Of a stretch of DNA of 64,000 nucleotides, positions 39,801 to 50,797 are shown one piece after another. The position numbers and the translations under genes are program-made. The notes beneath the pieces are model-generated. The model had not been told where the DNA came from and ran no database searches. It saw nothing but the letters and a program-made list of their open reading frames with translations. Each line of letters opens with the position of its first letter. Position 1 is the first letter of the stretch. This stretch comes from Moringa oleifera (lineage: Eukaryota > Streptophyta > Magnoliopsida > Brassicales > Moringaceae). Location: NCBI GenBank assembly GCA_021397835.1, contig JAJFZO010000645.1, positions 434,001-498,000 of the forward strand, in the 5' to 3' direction.

Positions 39801-41991
39801 GTTGCAAACTTTTGATAAAAGTAAAAGGAGAAAAAATGGTTTCTCACTACGAACTAGAAGAATCATCACTTTACAAAAATAATACGGCAACATAAGAACA
39901 GTGGCAGAAACAAAGTCAAGCTATTAAATAAACCAAATCCATGTCTACATTTCATTAGTTGCCTAAGGAATCTAAAGTATTAAATGGTTTGGGCTAGTTA
40001 AACTACTAAATATTCCTAATAAAGAATCTGAATTATTTTACTCCATTCAACATAAAATGTTATTTTCTGTTTATTATCATAGCTTTCATGGCTCCAATCC
40101 ATATATCATAATTTCTATCCTATGTTAATCCTTGACATGGCTCAATTTTGGGATCTAGTGCTACAACTAACTACTAAATTGTTCAGTTAATAGGTCAAGC
40201 ATTATAAATGGGCAACATGTGCATTAGCCACAGAGATAGACAAAGAACATAATTTTATTTGCATACGAATAGCTATTAGTTAGATGTTAACAGTGCACTT
40301 GATTCTCAAATATCCACTAGTCATAAAAATGAGTACACTTTCTTTACAAAGCAGGTGAAGGCACAAAGTGTTAATTCTGCTCACACGATGATAATCACCA
40401 ATGTTTGATTGATCCTACAAAGGTGAGAATTGGACTGAGAGTTAAACTTCTAATGAATACAAATAGGAAAGAACCTCTATAAAAAATGAACCTAATAACT
40501 CATATAAAGATGGAAGGTCATGAGAGCTCTTGGAACATGATAGGCTAGCAAATAGAAAATAGATATCAATTAGCATGTAAAATTCAATTTGTAATAAGAA
40601 TATCATACCACTGAAAATAAGATATATGATAAGCCATATAATAATATTTCAATCATCATTTCAAAATAATAATAAAATATGTTGTTCAACCGTTAAGCTG
40701 TAGCATAGTATACTCGATATTAAGACAAGTTATTAAAGAACAAAGAGCAATTGAGAGTAGTATTAGTCCAACGTACAAGTAAAGGAAGAGACACAAGAAA
40801 ATATTTAACTTTTCATCTTACAGAGAGAGTGAGTACCTATGACAACTGCCTTTATAAGAGCAGGCCTCGAATGGTTCTTATTAACTGAACTGTAAAAGAG
40901 AAAAATTTTGTACATAAGTTGTAATGCATACAAAGCCAAATGGATGTCGTAACCAAGCAATAAATTCTAAGTTAATCAAATGATTGAGTACATTACTTAT
41001 CTTAGATGCAGTTGAAAATGTATTCAACGCTAGTAATCGAAGCAGTTAACCAAGTAAAATTATTATTAAGAAATAAATTGCTAGTAACTATTATGGAAAA
41101 GGTTAATAAGCCACATAAAAGAATAAAGTAAAAGGAAATAAAAAATCACCAATCTTATGCCATTATCCTTTAAGGAAACAGAAGAAAAAAATTAAAACAA
41201 CTACTAGAAAGAAATCGCAAAACTTAACCAAAAATATCTTTTTATCTCTTCACGATACGAGACTAGGATTCTACCACTTTTTTTGTTTCAATGCTACCAT
41301 TCGACTATACATGATGCTTATTTCATAAAATTTATCAAAGAGATGAAGCCTTCCATCGATTATGTGAGAGAGATTTTTGTTGAAATAGTGGTCCTCATCT
41401 AAGAGAAGGAAGCAAGTCAAAAGAGTGAAGTGTACATAATGAATGAGTGGTATCGATAAGTATAATAGTAGATGCTCACTACTTAGTAGCTTTTCTTGGA
41501 TAAAATTACAACATTACATTTTCGTTGATCAAGTGGTCAAAGTGTTGTGAGATTGATTAAGAGAGCATGGTTTAAGTTAGCCCTCTTGTATTTTATTCAA
41601 AATAATTTAAATTAAACGTTTTATATAGATAACAAAACAATTAAAACAAAGCTTACTTTATATCAAATGGTTAGAAATATGACATATTCATCCAAGAGGA
41701 TTTGGATTCAAGCTCGCCCTTTTGCATTTTTCTTTCCTTTCCATACACTTTAAGTCATAAACTTTATAAAATGCACATTATATATTTCACCAAGATTATT
41801 AAAAAATTTTCTCATAAAATTATTTATGATGGTTAATAAAATTGTTATATTTTAACATTTTTATGATGGTTAATAAATATCATCATATATTTTAAGTTTT
41901 TTATGATGATTTTATATGATCATCATAAATTTATGGTTATCATAAATGCCGTCATAAAAAACTGTTACCTTTTCTTTAAACTCTAGTAGTG
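36849..41991 (-). mobile_element. CACTA (En/Spm-like) DNA transposon, decayed, TNP2 type
   Basis: The right end is a canonical CACTA terminus (...ctctagtagtg at 41,981-41,991, which reads CACTACTAGAG on the minus strand). The left end is degenerate (cataggaaaac near 36,855-36,865), so 36,849 is tentative. An ATG triplet next to both ends (36,846-36,848 and 41,992-41,994) could be the 3-bp target duplication. Inside both ends lie subterminal motifs around tttatgacagtc / gtcataaa (about 36,870-37,040 and 41,810-41,965). The transposase relic on the minus strand is given separately. The 38,700-41,500 part has no recognisable coding sequence. Confidence 0.7.
37490..38480 (-). pseudogene. TNP2-type CACTA transposase remnant with DUF4218-like region
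   Basis: Minus-strand reading, in order: FEYCQDDFKLF...AKKPLYPDN, then KLFALMTLYNIKGKYG (about 38,480-38,330), as in TNP2. Then SHNYRALMQQLLPLAIDSVF and VKYAI...RFCFLFNTLC (about 38,070-37,950). Then the DUF4218 pieces FDIMVHLT, YPFEQFMKVLK and EVLEFCEGYC (about 37,860-37,670). Finally QVGKPLGGGGHIITVDQQEL (about 37,615-37,560) and LHSLDVQPYI (about 37,525). In-frame stops and frameshifts break it throughout. TNP2 would mobilise CACTA elements, but this copy cannot be functional. Confidence 0.8.
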
Positions 41992-42640
41992 ATGTTTAAA
42001 TATCAACCAAAAAAGGTTTAATTCTTTTTAAATCTGATAAAGATAAAGATTGAAATAAAAAAGAAATTCCATGGTGAATCAAATCTAAAGTTGTAGTTGC
42101 GAGAACTTGAAATACTTATGCATATATGTAAAATCTAACTAAAAAAACTAGTTTTCAATGTATCATGTGAAGATCTTTTAAATGGGTTCTGAAAGAAAGA
42201 GACTGGCAAAAAAAAAGAAAAAAGGCTTTAAGTACATAAATCATAAAATGAAGCCCTATTCAACGAAATTATATCTATCGAGTCAAAATCTAAATTCAAT
42301 TCCATGAATTAACTCAAGTAAATAATGAAATGGACATTTGAAGAGATGAAAAGTATGGAAAGATAGCTGCTCACCTTTGTTAAAAAGAGAGAAAATTAAT
42401 GGTTAAGAAAACTAAAAAGAGAGAAGAGAAAAACAGTTTCAAAACTTTATCCCATTTGATTGTTTTAATGGCATAGTGGTTAATGTACTTTAATTGATGC
42501 TAAAAACATCAAATTACAAATTTTGGTTATTTTCGAAAGAAAAAAATTCAGCCAAAACAGGTAATTTTCACAAAATAATAATTATCATTTCATACCTTAC
42601 AAAATTATAAGTGTCAAGACTAACAAAGTCTATAAATAAA

Positions 42641-42790
42641 TCTCTACTAAAAATGTCCCCCCCCCCCCCCCAAAAAAAAAAAAAAGCTCTTACTTGATGT
42701 AATCATATTTTAAAATCTTAATTTAAAAATTTATAAAAAAATATATATTAAATTTACGTTCCTTCGGAACGAGCACTTTTGCCTTACTAG
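42641..42790 (+). mobile_element. Very short non-autonomous Helitron (150 bp)
   Basis: The left end is TCTCTACTAA (42,641 onward), the typical plant Helitron 5' terminus. The right end has a perfect hairpin (cgttcc-ttc-ggaacg, 42,757-42,771), followed 15 bp later by CTAG at 42,787-42,790. The flanking bases are A (42,640) and T (42,791), as expected for insertion between A and T without target duplication. The interior is a C-run, an A-run (about 42,657-42,685) and AT-rich filler, with no coding capacity. Confidence 0.75.
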
Positions 42791-43884
42791 TTATTCTCAT
42801 TGTATGGTATTGCAGTTTTGGTTCATTCTTTATTTTTTAAAATTAATATTTTATTTCTTTTTTGTTCAATTTTTGTTTCCATTTATGATTTTTTTCAAAA
42901 CTTTCTTTTGGTGAAGTATACGGCTAATTTATTTTTCTTTCACTCACTCAAATTTTTAACAATCAATTTTTTAAGATTGAAAACTTTCTTTAAAAGAAAC
43001 TAGAAAATCAAAAAATATCATTATCAAAATGCTTTTATCAATACTTAATTCTAATGTTATTTCAATATGTTTAAATTAATAAATTAAAATTTATTTAAAT
43101 TGTTAACAATATTATTTTTAAATAAAAAATCAAACCACCATTTTTATGCTACTTTTATCTTCCTTTATCTTGTCAGCACAACTTCTCTAACAAATAGCTA
43201 AGGTCAATTAAGGAGATTTTTTTTTCCCATATTTAGTGGATATTCAAAGTATAATTTAATTTAGTTAAAAATTATGTCCACAAAATATTTATAAAAAATA
43301 TGTTTAAACATATTATATTTAATTAGATAAATATAAATACTAAAAATATTATTTTTAAATTTATATTATTAAAAATTAAAAAATTATATAACTAAATAAA
43401 TTAATAGTTTAAATTTTAAAAAATATAATTTATATATTTACCATGAATTGTTTAATTTATACTGTGAATTTCAAAGTGATTCAAGTTACTCAGTAGCTAA
43501 TCTGTGGCCGGCCATAAAACTAACTACTGTATTTCTTGTGCAGAAGGCGTCACCATGACTGGTTCAAAAGCAGAAGGAAACAGAAAATATTTTCTGGGAA
43601 AGAATTTACTGCATTAAATCTTCCAATAAAAAACTCAAAAATAATGGCAGATAGAAAAACAAACCTGATCATCAGTGGATTATGGACCCAAACAAACAAG
43701 AAAAAAGAAGAGGAAGATGTAACCATTAAATTCCAATAAGAGGATTGAATCCAAATACCTGAAATTATACACAATTTTCTCACATCCCAAACGATATGAC
43801 ACAAAAACTAAAAGAAAAGTGGAATGACCCACTTCAACTTTAGACGAAAACCAGAGACGAAAAGAATCAAAACAAGAAAATGGG
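42791..43884. other. Intergenic region downstream of the CML gene
   Basis: AT-rich and without a supported gene. The stretch from about 43,500 to 43,884 is less AT-rich and probably contains the 3' UTR of the calmodulin-like gene. The overlapping short frames there are unconvincing. Confidence 0.5.
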
Positions 43885-44481
43885 TCAGTCAATCTTAACG
43901 GAAACACTTCTCTGAGGGAGCGAGCCCATGGCATCGTACCTGGAACCCATCATCATCATCAGTTTAAACTCCTCAAAATCAATCATCCCATCGCCGTCTT
44001 TGTCCACCCCGCAGATCATCTTCCTGCACTCGGCGATTGAGCAATCGTCGCCCAGGCTAGATAAGACCTCATGCAGCTCCTCCGCTGTGATGGATCCGTT
44101 GCCGTCGATGTCGTAGACCGAGAAGGCGTCCTTGAGGTTCTCGAGGACCTCGTCGGAATCCATGCCCTTGGTGTTGAGTTCTACGAATTCCTTGAAGTCG
44201 ATGAAGCCATCGCCATCGGCGTCGATCTCGGTGATCACCTTCTCGAGTTCCTCCTCGGTGGCCACATGTCCCAGGCTAGCCATGATAGAGCCGAGCTCGG
44301 CCGACGAGATCTTGCCGTCCCCGTTGACGTCGAATTTCTTGAAGACCTGCTCCAGCTCCTGGATTTCCCTCCTGTTGGAATGCACCTTATTCAAAAAGGG
44401 CGACTCCGATCCCAATGGCGCCGTCCCCGACGAGGACGGGTTCGCTTTCTTCTTCCTGTTGAACAGCGTTCCAAATCCCAT
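43885..44481 (-). CDS. Calmodulin-like protein with four EF-hands (CML25-like, 198 aa)
   Basis: A single-exon gene. Counting from the ATG at 44,481 (MGFGTLFNRKKK), four complete EF-hand loops are present: residues 51-62 (DVNGDGKISSAE), 87-98 (DADGDGFIDFKE), 124-135 (DIDGNGSITAEE) and 160-171 (DKDGDGMIDFEE). Each has Asp at position 1 and Glu at position 12, so all four should bind Ca2+. The order, the linkers (KGMDSDEVLENLKDAFSVYD) and the C-terminal MMMMGSRYDA tail match the plant CML25/CML26 group, which act as Ca2+ sensors; exact orthology is inference. Residues 8-30 form a basic then Ser-rich extension. Gly2 is followed by Phe, which disfavours N-myristoylation. An upstream in-frame ATG (44,514) would add 11 basic residues; I prefer the inner start by family length. 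A GA repeat sits in the leader. Confidence 0.92.
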   Translation of the reverse strand: MGFGTLFNRKKKANPSSSGTAPLGSESPFLNKVHSNRREIQELEQVFKKFDVNGDGKISSAELGSIMASLGHVATEEELEKVITEIDADGDGFIDFKEFVELNTKGMDSDEVLENLKDAFSVYDIDGNGSITAEELHEVLSSLGDDCSIAECRKMICGVDKDGDGMIDFEEFKLMMMMGSRYDAMGSLPQRSVSVKID

Positions 44482-44532
44482 CGCTTCCTTTCGTTTCCTT
44501 CCCCTTCCTGTCAAGATTCGAAATCCAAATCT

Positions 44533-44557
44533 GAGAGAGAGAGAGAGAGAGAGAGAG
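44533..44557. repeat. (GA)n microsatellite in the CML 5' leader
   Basis: About twelve GA units, about 50-75 bp upstream of the preferred CML start. On the gene strand it reads as a CT-rich tract, a common feature of plant 5' UTRs. Confidence 0.85.
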
Positions 44558-44779
44558 GGCAGCCTCGTTGTTCCTATAGAGAATATGAAAGAGAGTTTGA
44601 TTCAATGGAGGAGACTGAATATGAAGGGAGAGGCGGGATTTGGGAGGAAACAGAATCTGTCTCCCAATTGGAATTGAATTACGGATATCCTAAGTATTTA
44701 ACTGAATCTCTCCATTTGCTCTTTCAATTTTGTTTTGCTAAATTTAGTCTCGATTTCCTTTTGCCCTTTATGTACATAA

Positions 44780-45250
44780 TTGTTTAGGCGTGGTCTGCAC
44801 TTCCACATGTCGAGTTTGCTAACTTTCCATTAAATTAGCTTCTTTCCTTCATCACGGATTGAACGGGGAACGAAAGTCTACGCCGGTCAAATGCTTCCTT
44901 TCATAAAAAGGACATACTAATTATATCTTATTATTTCCATATAACAATTGGATCTAGATTTTCTAGTCATTTTAATTGTTTTTTTTATTTTTGATAGGAT
45001 GAGGATATATAGTAATTTAATAAAATCAATAATAAATATAAAAATATTTTAAATTTTGTTTTGATTTTAATTTTAATTTTATTATTGTATTTTATTTTTA
45101 ATTTTGCATCTAAAGTTTTAACTTAGATATTAACTTAAACAGTTATATATAAGTAATTATATTTTAATTATTTAAATACTTTTAAAATTATTTAAATAAA
45201 TTATGTATTTTATTTTAAACTAATTATTCTTTCATAATTTTTAAAAAATT
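44780..45250. other. AT-rich intergenic tract upstream of the CML gene
   Basis: No gene is seen. The CML promoter should lie at 44,560-44,900. The rest is AT-rich, up to the 5' end of the LINE near 45,260. Confidence 0.5.
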
Positions 45251-45259
45251 TTGACGGTT

Positions 45260-46899
45260 GAAAGTAAGGTCTCTCATAAGGTTTCCTTTGGTGGGAATTT
45301 GGTTACTCCTTCGAGAGTTCTCCTGTGAGGCTGTGTTTTGCCCATCAAGCTTTATTATTTTCTGCTTTCTTTCACAATCTTTTTTGTCCTCTTACTTTTT
45401 CTTTCATCCACGATGGAAGAAGATATAGATAAACTATAGAGCAAGCTTACGTTCACTGATGTTAAACAAGAGGAAGTAGCCATTGATAAAGGTGGGTGCT
45501 CCAAACTAGATCTGTTGAAAATTTTTGTCTTTTAGGGGAGTCTATCTAAAAATGGGTGTACAATCTCGAAGCTATGAAAATAGTGATGTCAAAAATATGA
45601 AGATTATTCGGGAGCCTAACAATAACAGATGTTGGGTGTTACAATTTTGTCTTCAAGTTCGAAGATACTCAAAGAAGGGTGTCGCTTCACCAACCTTAGA
45701 CTTTCAACAAATCCCTAGTCGTACTGAAAGTTTAATGAACAGTCCTTTCTTGATAACTCTATCATATACTAATGCCCTTTCTGTGTCCATATACATGCCT
45801 TCTAATGCTCATGAATGCCACCATTGAGATTATTTTAGGTGAATCCATTAGCGACTTGAAGGAGGTTGATTCAGATGAAGACAAAACTGCTTTTGGGAAG
45901 TGCTTGTGTGTTAGAGTTCAAATAAACCTTTAGAAACCTTTACTAAGATGTTGTCACCTTACAATCTCAGAGAACCAAAAGACGATCGTCTTCCTTAAGT
46001 ACGAATGCGTCCTAAATCTTTGCTACATCTCTACAGTATGCTTGACCACTAAGAGCAAGAACAATGAAAGATGTTGAAAGGAGGTAAAGATAGAGGTCAT
46101 TTCGTTAGGGAATAAGGCCATTGGCTCAGGGCAGATGGCCTTCCTTTGATGAGGATTTCGCAGATCCAAACGAGTTTTCGATCGACCACCAGGGAGTCCT
46201 CTGAGCAATCATTAAGGTCAATAAAGGAAAGAGCAACCCTTACGATCGAGGATCACAATACATGTCAATTGACCATCCATAATTAAAGGTTACAATCAAA
46301 GCCTCTGAATCCTCGCCCAAAGGATCCAACAATTATGTCAGAATATTGCCCCATTATGAAGAAGAATTGTGATTTGCTAACCCACGTAGAAACCCCAAAA
46401 AACCAACATTAAATCAAGGATAAAATTTTTCATGATGAAACGGTGAGTGTAAAGGAAAAGGTAGTGGAGTCATGTTCGGCACCCAACATGCAATCGAGCC
46501 CTTTTCCCACTTACATGCATGGGAGTAGGCCAATTAATGTTTCTTTGGCAACAACACGTCCAATAGGGGAAGAGACTAATATGCAGCACGTCTCCTATCA
46601 GAATTGTGGGAAAAACTCATGTTGAAATAGGAAAGGTTAGCTTGAGATAAAATGCAACACAACCTAGTAGTCTTCCACATTGTTATTAATGTCAACCAAC
46701 TTTATCAATCATAATGATTTGCTTGGTTTGGAACTATTAAGGTCTGGGGCCCTTCAGTCAATTTGGGAGTTAACGCTGATGGTTAATAGATATAATCCCT
46801 TTGATCTCTTCCTAAGTGAAACAAAGAGAATAGAAGTTGAGATGGAACTCCTTCAGGTGAGATTATATTTTACAGGTTATTTTGTTATACCAGGTGAAG
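45260..46899 (+). mobile_element. LINE (plant L1-type), 5' part: ORF1 and start of the ORF2 endonuclease
   Basis: ORF1 relic from the ATG at about 45,413 (MEEDIDKL, then SKLTFTDVKQEEVA in the same frame). Later come FGKCLCVRVQINL, KPLLRC and IVFLKYECVLNLCYI, which correspond to the conserved plant LINE Gag-like region before the zinc knuckle. Several in-frame stops break it. The ORF2 endonuclease then begins: NPFDLFLSETKRIEVEMELL and VRLYFTGYFVIPGEG (about 46,795-46,899), including the SETK motif of the APE-type domain. The element is cut at 46,899 by a CACTA transposon and resumes at 56,415. The exact 5' end is estimated. Confidence 0.75.
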
Positions 46900-47467
46900 G
46901 ACTACTACAAAAAAATTCAATTTTAGCAATAGATAAATTCATGGCTAAATTAAAAACATTATTGCTAAAAAATTTAGTGACAGATTAAAGACAGACAAAA
47001 TTGATAGTTAAAATTATTGTCGTGAAAAAAACTAACGACTAAATTTTGTATCTGTCGCTAGTTAACGATTAATTAACGACCAATACAATTTTGTCAGTAG
47101 TTTAACGACTGATATAAATCTGTCATTAATCGTTAAACTAATGATCGATATGAATCTGTCATTAACCTAGAGATCGATATGAATCTGTTACTAAAATAGT
47201 GACAACTATGAATCGGTCATTAACCTAATGATCGATACTAATCTGTCGCTAACCTGCGACCGATATTAATATGTGGCTAAACTAACTACTAATATGAATA
47301 TGTCGTTAAGCTGAAAATTGATTAGCGACTAATAGATCTATTGCAAATATAATTAATTATTTTAAAAAAAACTAATTTTAAATTATAACTAAATAAAAGA
47401 AAAGAAAATAAAATAAGATAAAATTCATAAAATAAGGTAATAGTTATAAAATTATATTTTGTTCTCG

Positions 47468-48440
47468 TTAAATACAATATTCACACAAGAAATTACATCT
47501 AATTATTAGGCAATGATGGGGTGCGTTTTCCAAATCAAGAGTGTCTATCTTGCGGATGTACTCATTCATATCAATTTCTCTCTGTAAGCATTCTTGCAAT
47601 TCAATCTCGAAGCATATACAATCATGCTCCTTCACCCTACTCTCTTTCTCCAATCTCTCTTCTAAAGTCCTACGCTCCTTTTTCATATGCTCTTCCATAG
47701 ACTTATGCTCAAACTCTATGCACTTTTTTATAACCTTCATTTGAGAACGTATATCCTACATAGCTACATCATTAACGGAGCATCCACTACTAGTATTACC
47801 GCCTAAATACCACGGTATAGCTTAGCTTCCAGGCCCGTACACTTGACGCGTTCATCTCCACCTATTACCTCATAGTAAAGCTTACTATAGTCTACCTCAA
47901 GCATATTGAAAGATTCCTCTTGTAATTGAAAAGCTGAGATAACCAACTCCTCAAAGCGTTCCTACAATAAATAAAGCATTTTGTTAACTTACTCATTAGT
48001 TGAATTGAATAGTAAAGCGAAAAAAGATATAATTAAAGTTATTTAATAAATCGACACTACGTCGAGAAGGACATGATCCTAGTTTACTTATTTTGCTTCG
48101 TCGATTATGGGACATGGTCTCACACTTCTGTTTGAAGTATCGAGGACAAATTAAGACTTATTTTTTAACTTTATGGTGACATGCATACATCAAATAAGAT
48201 TATCGGTCCGCAGCTCAAGCCTCCTATGCAGCCTTCACCACACCATTCATAGCCTCGTCCCATGCAAAATGTTTTTGCAACAAAATAATAGAATTTTTTG
48301 TGGTAAATAATTTTATGTACTTTAAATTCTTCATAGTAAAAATCATTGGTTTCTTAAGAAAATGTCTTCCACGTGTACCCATATGGATTGACCATCTCTT
48401 GAAAAATTTTATAAATCTTCATAGAGCATTAATGCGAAGG
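47468..48440 (-). pseudogene. Plant En/Spm (Transposase_24-like) transposase remnant
   Basis: The minus strand reads LQKHFAWDEAMNGVVKAA (about 48,285-48,230), SYLMYACHHKVKK, then RYFKQKCETMSHNRRSK (about 48,145-48,095). This matches the order of the plant Transposase_24 domain (W-D aromatic core, later K/S-x-NR motif). Further downstream are LYYEVIGGDERVK (about 47,890-47,850) and a charged coiled-coil segment with MEEHMKKERRTLEERLEKES (about 47,700-47,640). At least four in-frame stops lie within the core, so the gene is dead. An acidic exon-like segment at about 48,920-48,990 (EPDFESYSTEEEDEEVEEGE) may be an upstream exon. Confidence 0.65.
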
Positions 48441-50219
48441 TTTGATCTTGTTAAATAAGACAATAAATAAATACTAACAAAAATATAAAGATAATGATAT
48501 AAAGTACTAAAAACATTAATTATAAATACTTACGTGATATTATCTACTTAAATTTGCTCTCTACCTAAACTCTGCATACCTTCTGAGCTAGACATCCTAG
48601 TAGCAACAAAGACAGAAGAGTCTAAAACATGTTCCTTCGAGATACTCACCTCTTTCTCTAGAGTCACCTCATCTCCCTCAGTTCCTTATCTAATCATGTT
48701 GATGAACTTGATAAGCTTAAGTTAGTTTGATAGATTTATAAAAAATTCAATAAAATCTCCCTTGAAAATCAAATTGAAACGCCCTGAAATACATGATGAA
48801 AAGACAACATAACGAATAACTAATTCAACACATATTTTTCAAAATGGATTATATAAACTAATAGATTAAATAATTCAAACAAAAAAATTTTAGAAAACAA
48901 AAAAAATAATCATTTTTAAGATCTTCCTCTCCTTCTTCCACTTCCTCATCCTCTTCTTCCGTAGAATAACTTTCAAAATCTGGCTCATCTGACAGGTAAG
49001 TAAATCAATTTTTATAAAAATCTAATTAAATTATTTATCTCATGAAATTACAATTTAATTAAACTATTATATATATAATCTAACACAAACTAATTTTATT
49101 AACAAATACAATTAATAACTACAAAATTTAATTAACATTTAACTAATTTAAATTTTATAAAAATTAATTAAATTATTTATCTTAAATTACAATCTAACTA
49201 AACTATTAACTCTCAAATCTAAAATAAACTAAATTTAATTAACCTATAAAATTAACAATTACAAAATTTAATTAATACCTAACTAATTTAAATTTCATAA
49301 AAATTTAATTAAATTATTTATCTTAAATTACAAACTAATTTAATTATTTTCTAGCTAATAAAAAATAAACTAAATTTACTAACAAATCAAATGAACAACT
49401 ACAAAAATTAATTAACATCTAACTAATTTAAATTTCTTAAAAATCAAATTAAATTATTTATCTCAAATTACAACCAAATTAAACTATTAACTATGTAATC
49501 TAATATAAACTAAATTTAATTAACCTATAAAATTAATAATTACAAAATTTAATTAATACCTAACAAATTTAAATTTCATAAAAATCTAATTAAATTATTA
49601 TTTTAAATTACAAATTAATTAAATTATTTTCTAATAATCAAACGTAAACTAAATTCATTAACAAATCAAATTATCAACTAAAAAAATTTAATTAACATCT
49701 AACTAATTTAAATTTTATGAAAATCAAATTAAAATATTTATCTCAAATATCAACGAAATTAAACCATTACCTAACTAATATAACATAAATTAAATTTATT
49801 AAAAAATAAAATTAATAACTACAAAATTTGTTTAACATCTAAATAATTTCTATAATTACCAAATCTAGTCATAATATTCGTATACAAGATTTTTTAATTA
49901 TCAATATTATCAATAAAAATTTCAATAATTACCTGTACAAATTATCAAGCAAGTAGGGTAACCTTGTGCAGAGAAGGAGAAGATGGCCTTTTACGATGGA
50001 GAAAATGGACTAAAAAACGGAAGAGACTGAAAAGTTAGCTAGAGATAAAGAGAGAGATGCAAAGACAGCAAGAGAAATAAGGGGAAGAAATGCGGTGCTA
50101 GCGCGAAATGAAAAAAATTAGTGATCATATTTATAACGACAATAACTTTTTGCCGTCGTTAAAAGTAAAATCTAGCGATCGACTTCAGATCAGTCGTTAG
50201 ATAAGCAGTGAAAGCTTTT

Positions 50220-50428
50220 TACCACCTAGGTGCCTTTGAAGGCATGCTTTTGCATGCAAGTGTCCATGGCTGCTATCCTAAGTGGTAGCCTTGACGACCC
50301 CCCATGGCAGCTTTAGTGATCACCCATGGTGATCGCCATGGCTGCCTTCGAAGATGGCGAGGTGGCAACCTTGGGGGTGACCCAATGGTTGATCACCATG
50401 GCTACCTTCGAGGGCAGCAAGGTGGCAA
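50220..50428. repeat. GC-rich repeat segment, left of the copia insertion
   Basis: Units with ccatggcagcctt / gatcaccatggctaccttcg and ggtggcaac. It is clearly related to the array that resumes at 55,372, so it is one array interrupted by the copia element. Confidence 0.65.
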
Positions 50429-50764
50429 CGTTAAGACTCTAAACTTGGACTCCTTCTCTTGTGGATTGGATTCTCAATAAGCAAATGTATCGAACCCAAC
50501 TACCAAGATAATGAGACTACGTTCTGCCACTTCAAAATATCCTAATGCAACAAGTCTAAGCCCAACAGAAAGAGACCTTAGTTTGTCATGCTGGACAACG
50601 TGAATACAGAGTTAAAATTCTGTACATAATTGATTAATTTGATTAAGAATTTTGTAATCTTTACCCTACTTATAAATACATAGTATGCGGCTTAAAAATA
50701 GATTGAGTCGCCACTATTTTCAAAAAAAGGAAAACCTAGCAGCATTTACAATTTAATATTTTCA
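50429..50764 (+). repeat. 5' LTR of the copia element
   Basis: 336 bp. It starts CGTTAAGACT, where the first base should be T (TG...CA rule), and ends ttttca. It contains a TATA-like tataaata near 50,670. It aligns end to end with 55,038-55,371. Confidence 0.88.
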
Positions 50765-50767
50765 TCT

Positions 50768-50779
50768 TGGTATTAGAGC
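50768..50779 (+). other. Primer-binding site for initiator tRNA-Met
   Basis: TGGTATTAGAGC, three bases after the 5' LTR. It differs by one base from the standard copia site TGGTATCAGAGC. Confidence 0.85.
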
Positions 50780-50797
50780 CTTCGAAGATCTGTTGTC

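Noticed and set aside
41655..41735. tRNA-like promoter boxes (caaatggttagaa ... ggattcaagctcg), possible SINE head
   Set aside because: The A- and B-box matches are weak, and no tRNA fold, tail or target duplication could be seen.
44071..44787. 238- and 181-codon plus-strand frames over the CML gene
   Set aside because: Antisense shadows of the EF-hand gene; low-complexity Arg/Glu stretches come from the GA repeat.
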